From Sphingosinicella sp. BN140058 (GTDB lineage Bacteria; Pseudomonadota; Alphaproteobacteria; Sphingomonadales; Sphingomonadaceae): a DNA stretch of 64,000 nucleotides. Below are positions 60,739 through 64,000 of this stretch, piece by piece. How positions within the stretch are numbered: position 1 is the first letter of the stretch; every line of letters begins with the position of its first letter. Under the pieces are notes generated by a model that searched no databases, was not told the DNA's origin, and was given only the letters and a program-made list of their open reading frames with translations. The stretch is from positions 186,001 to 250,000 of the forward strand of contig NZ_CP035501.1 in assembly GCF_004135585.1 (NCBI RefSeq), read 5' to 3'. The position numbers and the translations under genes were made by a program.

Positions 60739-61632
60739 ATGCACGACTATTCCGCGCTTCCACCGTTCGATGGCGTCGTTGCCATGCTTGCCGCCGCGGA
60801 CGGTGGATCCTTCACCGCGGCCGCAGATGCGCTCGGCCTTACCCACGGATCGGTCAGCCGCAGGATCGGCCATCTCGAGCATTGGCTGGGAACTTCGCTG
60901 TTCGAGCGGCAGGCGCGCGGTGTGCGCCTGACTCCGGCGGGGCAGCGCTTCGCCGCGACCGCCCGGCGGGCGCTCGGCCTCCTCGCTGACAGCGCCGATC
61001 AATGGCGGCCGCGCACCGGACGATCCCTGGTCCGGTTGAGCGTCGTGCCGTCTTTTGCCCGATTATGGCTGATCCCCAGATTGGCAGAATTGCAGGGTGA
61101 CGATCTCGCGATCGAATTGACCATCGAGCATCGCACCAGCGACCTGGACGCGCGGGAGGCGGATATCGCCATTCGCTACGGCACCGGTCCCTATGCCGAC
61201 GTCGAGTCGCGCCTGCTATTCGGGGAGCGGTTCGTGCCGTGCGCGAGCCCCGCTCTTGCCGCCTCGCTCGGGACGGCCGCCACGGCGAACGCTCTGATCG
61301 CGCATCCGCTGCTGCACGATTCCAACATCGCGCCATGGCAATCCTGGCTTGCCGGCGAAGGGCTTGCCTACCGACCTCGGGCACGCGACCGCCGCTTCGA
61401 GGATTATGATCTGGTGCTGGAAGCAGCCGCCGCCGGCCTCGGCATCGCTCTCCTGCGGTTTCCGACTGCGAACGCCTGGATCGAACGCGGCGCCGTGGCG
61501 ATCGTCAGCGAACGGCATGTGCCGAACCCGGCCGCCCACCATATCGTCACCCGCAGGTCCGAGGACCGCCCGGCGGTGATCGAGGTCGCGCGGCGCCTGC
61601 GGGCGGCCGCCGCTCTGCTCGATTCGTCATGA
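60739..61632 (+). CDS. LysR-family transcriptional regulator
   Basis: A 297-residue regulator (ATG; a GTG three codons earlier is possible). HTH: MLAAADGGSFTAAADALGLT followed by HGSVSRRIGHLEHWLGTSLFERQARGVRLTPAG. The effector domain is of the GcvA type, with DLDAREADIAIRYGTGPYAD and EDYDLVLEAAAAGLGIALL. It is divergent from the TonB-receptor/EamA pair, its most likely target. A TTGACA at about 60700-60705 could be its -35 box. Confidence 0.92.
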   Translation: MHDYSALPPFDGVVAMLAAADGGSFTAAADALGLTHGSVSRRIGHLEHWLGTSLFERQARGVRLTPAGQRFAATARRALGLLADSADQWRPRTGRSLVRLSVVPSFARLWLIPRLAELQGDDLAIELTIEHRTSDLDAREADIAIRYGTGPYADVESRLLFGERFVPCASPALAASLGTAATANALIAHPLLHDSNIAPWQSWLAGEGLAYRPRARDRRFEDYDLVLEAAAAGLGIALLRFPTANAWIERGAVAIVSERHVPNPAAHHIVTRRSEDRPAVIEVARRLRAAAALLDSS

Positions 61633-61687
61633 CGAATGCGCCGTCCGACCGGTTGCGCCGCTGCGCCGGCTGTGGTCTGGAGCGGCG

Positions 61688-62122
61688 ATGACCAGCACAG
61701 AAACGCTCACGTTCGTATCGCCGGCTGCCAGGCAGCGCGGCTCCGTCTCGCGCCTTCTTGTCCTGCTCGCCGCGTGCGCCCTTCTCGCTCCTCTGCCGGC
61801 GCAGGCACGCGAGCAGGCGGCGATCGGCGACAGCGGCAACGCCTTTCTGGACCGATGCGGAAAGGACCGGCCCGAGCCGTGCCGCGCCTATATCAGCGGG
61901 ATCGTCGACGGGCTGATCGTCGCCGGAATGGCCCTGAAGACCAACCTCATCTGTCCGCCGGCCGGCGTAACAACGTCGCAGGTCTACGATCTCGTCGTCG
62001 ACTATCTGCGCGACAACCCCGGTCTGCGGCATCTTCGCACGGACAGCCTGACCCACAAGGCTCTGGCGCAGAGTTTCGCCTGCGTCGTGCCGCCCAAGAA
62101 GAAGCCTGCGAAGTGGCGCTGA
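61688..62122 (+). CDS. secreted Rap1a/Tai-like protein
   Basis: A 144-residue exported protein: a signal segment (LLVLLAACALLAPLPAQA, residues ~23-40) and a small helical domain with GNAFLDRCGKDRPEPCRAYI, SGIVDGL, TNLICPPAGVTTSQVYDLVV, and a C-terminal ALAQSFACVV. Four conserved Cys suggest two disulfides. The pattern matches the Rap1a/Tai domain first named for type VI immunity proteins. There is no type VI gene or effector nearby, so immunity cannot be inferred. Confidence 0.75.
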   Translation: MTSTETLTFVSPAARQRGSVSRLLVLLAACALLAPLPAQAREQAAIGDSGNAFLDRCGKDRPEPCRAYISGIVDGLIVAGMALKTNLICPPAGVTTSQVYDLVVDYLRDNPGLRHLRTDSLTHKALAQSFACVVPPKKKPAKWR

Positions 62123-62128
62123 GCGCGG

Positions 62129-63097
62129 TCAGAGACGCTTGCGCCGGATCGTCCAGGCGACATCCTTGCACAGGCCGCAGGCCGGCCCGGTGAACATGCT
62201 GCGCCCCTTGCCGCTGCCTTTGAGCTGCCAGTCGAGCCAGCCAATCGCGACATCGGCATAGGGGCCGCCATCGGGATCGGTAAAGAAGGTGCCGCCATGG
62301 CCGACCGGCAACCAGGCGAACAGCGCGGGGACGTGGTCGATCTTCTCGAAATCGTCGAGCGCGTTGGCATAAGCGATGTCGGCGGGGCCGCCGTTCACGT
62401 AGGCGATGGGGCCATGGAGCGCGCGGAGCGCCTCCTTGGTGATCGCGATCCCGCTCCGCCCGGTGGCCGGGCCACGATTGTAGACGCCGCTGTTCCAGAT
62501 CATCGCGGTGCGGATGCGCGGATCAGCCGCCACCGCGATCGCCTGCAGGCCGCCGCAACTGTGACCCATCACGGCGACCTTGCCGGTGTCGAGCTTGCGG
62601 CGGAGCGGGCTGCCGCGGCGGCCATTCTCCGCCACCGCCCAGTCCAGCCCTTCGAGCAGCTGCGCCGCCTGCGTTTCGTCCGCACCGCGGCCCGGACCGG
62701 GCGCCCCAGGCGTTCCGACTGCCGGTGCAGGTACCGTCGTCGGGGCGGGCCGCGGCCGCATCGGCTCCTCGCGACGGGCATGGCCCACCGCGACGACGAA
62801 ATAGCCGTGCGAGGCGATCTGGCGCAGGAAGCGGGCATAACCAAGACCGTTGTCGCGGCAGGCACCGTTGCCCCACAGCACGACGGGTAGCGGCTTGGCC
62901 GGCATTCTCTGCGGGCGGTAGAGAGTGTGGTTCGACAGGCCGGGATCCACTTCGGCGATGGCCGGATAGGGCCCGCTTCCCGCCGCGGCACCGATGATGC
63001 CGGGCGGCAGCGGGGGCGGAGCGGCGTCGTCGGCCACCGCAGCGGACGAGACAAGCGCCAGCGCTGCGGCGCCCAGGACCCAGGCAAAGCGTTTCAC
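62129..63097 (-). CDS. exported alpha/beta hydrolase
   Basis: A 322-residue hydrolase starting at a GTG (KRFAWVLGAAALALVSSAAV, a signal peptide). The nucleophile elbow is VMGHSCGGLQA, the oxyanion region VVLWGNGACRDNGLG, and the likely catalytic His lies in LPVGHGGTFF. The fold resembles the dienelactone hydrolase/PET-hydrolase group, with two Cys near the C-terminus (FTGPACGLCKDVAW). It starts one base after the stop of the tannase-like gene, so the two form an operon. Confidence 0.82.
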   Translation of the reverse strand: MKRFAWVLGAAALALVSSAAVADDAAPPPLPPGIIGAAAGSGPYPAIAEVDPGLSNHTLYRPQRMPAKPLPVVLWGNGACRDNGLGYARFLRQIASHGYFVVAVGHARREEPMRPRPAPTTVPAPAVGTPGAPGPGRGADETQAAQLLEGLDWAVAENGRRGSPLRRKLDTGKVAVMGHSCGGLQAIAVAADPRIRTAMIWNSGVYNRGPATGRSGIAITKEALRALHGPIAYVNGGPADIAYANALDDFEKIDHVPALFAWLPVGHGGTFFTDPDGGPYADVAIGWLDWQLKGSGKGRSMFTGPACGLCKDVAWTIRRKRL

Positions 63098-63098
63098 G

Positions 63099-64000
63099 TC
63101 AGGTTTCTCCCGTCTCGCAGAGGAAATTGGCCGCATCGTCAGTGCTGCCCTGGCCGCGATAGCGGGCACGCAGGGGCCAGGCGCAGAGCGGACGGGTGCG
63201 CACCATCCGATCACTCTCCTGCCGGGTGGCGACGATTCGTTCGGGCGCTTGCCCCTTATCCACCCAACGCTCCAGCGCCGAGAGCAGATCATGATCGGCA
63301 TCGGCGATCGGTGCATCGCCGCCTGCCCCACCGAAGCGATCCGGCCCGGCGCCGCCGATGCAATGATCGACGCCCGGCGCCATGAACAGCCGCACGCGAT
63401 CGGCCGCCGCCTTGCCGGAACGGGCGCGCACGGCGCGGTAGTAGCCAATCGTCGATTGCGGCGCCACCAGAGGATCCGACCAGCCATGATAGAGGATCAG
63501 CCTGCCACCCCGACGCAGGAACGGCCGAAGGTCCGGATCATCGGCATGGAGGTTCATCACCTCGTCGATGGCCGGCAGATCGCGGGCGATGCTGAAGCCG
63601 CGAGGATCCCAGTGCGGATCGCCATGGACTCCGTCGCCGAACAGGGCGACCGCGAGGTAAGACGGGCCGGGCGTGAACGGCTCCGGCAGCGGCGTCGGCG
63701 AGACGAGGATGCCCGGCAGCAGGCCGTCGTCGATGCGGCGTCCATTCTCGTCGTGCAACGGGGCATAAAGCCGGCGTACGGCGGCGATCTGTTCCGGGCT
63801 GAGGCATGTCTCCCAGCCGCTCTTCGCACAGGCGAGCCGTTCCGGATCGAAGCGACACAGAGTCGGATCGTCGATCACCGAATCCCGGACGCCGTCGAGA
63901 CCGTCGCATTCGATCACCGCCGCGTCCGCGACCGATTTCCAGTCGGCGGCGTCCATCAACGGTCCCCAGCGGCTGTGCTGCTGCATCTCCCACATCCGGC
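63099..64000 (-). CDS. tannase/feruloyl-esterase family protein, 5' end cut by window edge
   Basis: The visible ~300 C-terminal residues match the tannase/feruloyl esterase family: AAVIECDGLDGVRDSVIDDP (calcium-binding DGVxDxVIDDP), CLSPEQIAAVRRLYAPLHDE, GGRLILYHGWSDPLVAPQST with the catalytic Asp, and VDHCIGGAGPDRF with the catalytic His and a conserved Cys. The catalytic Ser region is beyond the edge. It probably hydrolyses aromatic esters of plant material and is coupled to the downstream hydrolase. Confidence 0.88.
   Translation of the reverse strand, partial: RMWEMQQHSRWGPLMDAADWKSVADAAVIECDGLDGVRDSVIDDPTLCRFDPERLACAKSGWETCLSPEQIAAVRRLYAPLHDENGRRIDDGLLPGILVSPTPLPEPFTPGPSYLAVALFGDGVHGDPHWDPRGFSIARDLPAIDEVMNLHADDPDLRPFLRRGGRLILYHGWSDPLVAPQSTIGYYRAVRARSGKAAADRVRLFMAPGVDHCIGGAGPDRFGGAGGDAPIADADHDLLSALERWVDKGQAPERIVATRQESDRMVRTRPLCAWPLRARYRGQGSTDDAANFLCETGET

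Noticed and set aside
61688..62122. Type VI secretion immunity gene and possible effector pair
   Set aside because: The Rap1a/Tai-like domain is present but no effector, VgrG or other type VI gene is near; such domains also occur alone.

Overview
The window is GC-rich (roughly two thirds G+C), densely coded alphaproteobacterial DNA, most like a Sphingomonadales chromosome (Sphingomonas and relatives). The evidence is the gene set: TonB-dependent receptors beside SapC and flavin-halogenase-like proteins, a CpdR-type receiver, a RegB/RegA redox pair, a cyoABCD oxidase operon with SURF1, a LOV-HWE kinase, an RTX repeat protein and an MmgR/suhB-like small RNA. No prophage, insertion sequence or CRISPR array is visible. 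Genes are tightly packed with many 4-bp ATGA/GTGA overlaps. Both edges cut genes: a UDP-GlcNAc 2-epimerase at the left and a tannase-like esterase at the right.

Layout. 1-4.3 kb: wecB (partial), then divergent glpK and glpD for glycerol use. 4.3-6.3 kb: a 2H-phosphoesterase-like gene overlapping a HAD phosphatase, and a membrane-anchored short-chain dehydrogenase. 6.4-9.3 kb: an M61-like metalloprotease overlapping purT. 9.3-12.9 kb: two hypothetical proteins and an M13 metallopeptidase. 13-14.8 kb: a membrane PAS-GGDEF cyclase gene split by an in-frame TGA. 15.1-21.8 kb (minus strand): cyoA-cyoB-cyoC-cyoD-surf1-regB-regA, a quinol-oxidase operon carrying its assembly factor and a redox two-component system. 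21.9-26.6 kb: an MFS transporter, an AraC regulator, tRNA-Val, cpdR, an N-formylglutamate amidohydrolase and a small RNA on the minus strand. 26.7-33.6 kb: sapC with cytochrome b561, an RhlE-like helicase, and mfd.

33.6-44.4 kb: an unusual phosphoribosyltransferase/kinase-like fusion; a Tat-exported Gfo/Idh/MocA oxidoreductase divergent from two DUF1080 proteins, probably a periplasmic 3-keto-glycoside module; a WYL regulator; a stand-alone acyl carrier protein with small partners; a membrane protein coupled to a peptidoglycan M15 peptidase; and the LOV-HWE kinase. 44.5-48 kb: an RTX protein and a sulfatase.

48.3-57.6 kb is the most distinctive region. It holds a large TonB-dependent receptor, a first flavin halogenase-like protein, SapC, a cupin-8/JmjC-like oxygenase, a second halogenase and a LacI-family regulator, all in one direction and mostly overlapping. 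In front of the receptor lie a perfect 12-bp palindrome and a 10/12 copy of it, a good candidate LacI operator pair. 57.6-64 kb: a small conserved protein; a TonB receptor with an EamA exporter and a divergent LysR regulator; a Rap1a/Tai-like secreted protein; and two linked alpha/beta-hydrolase-type esterases.
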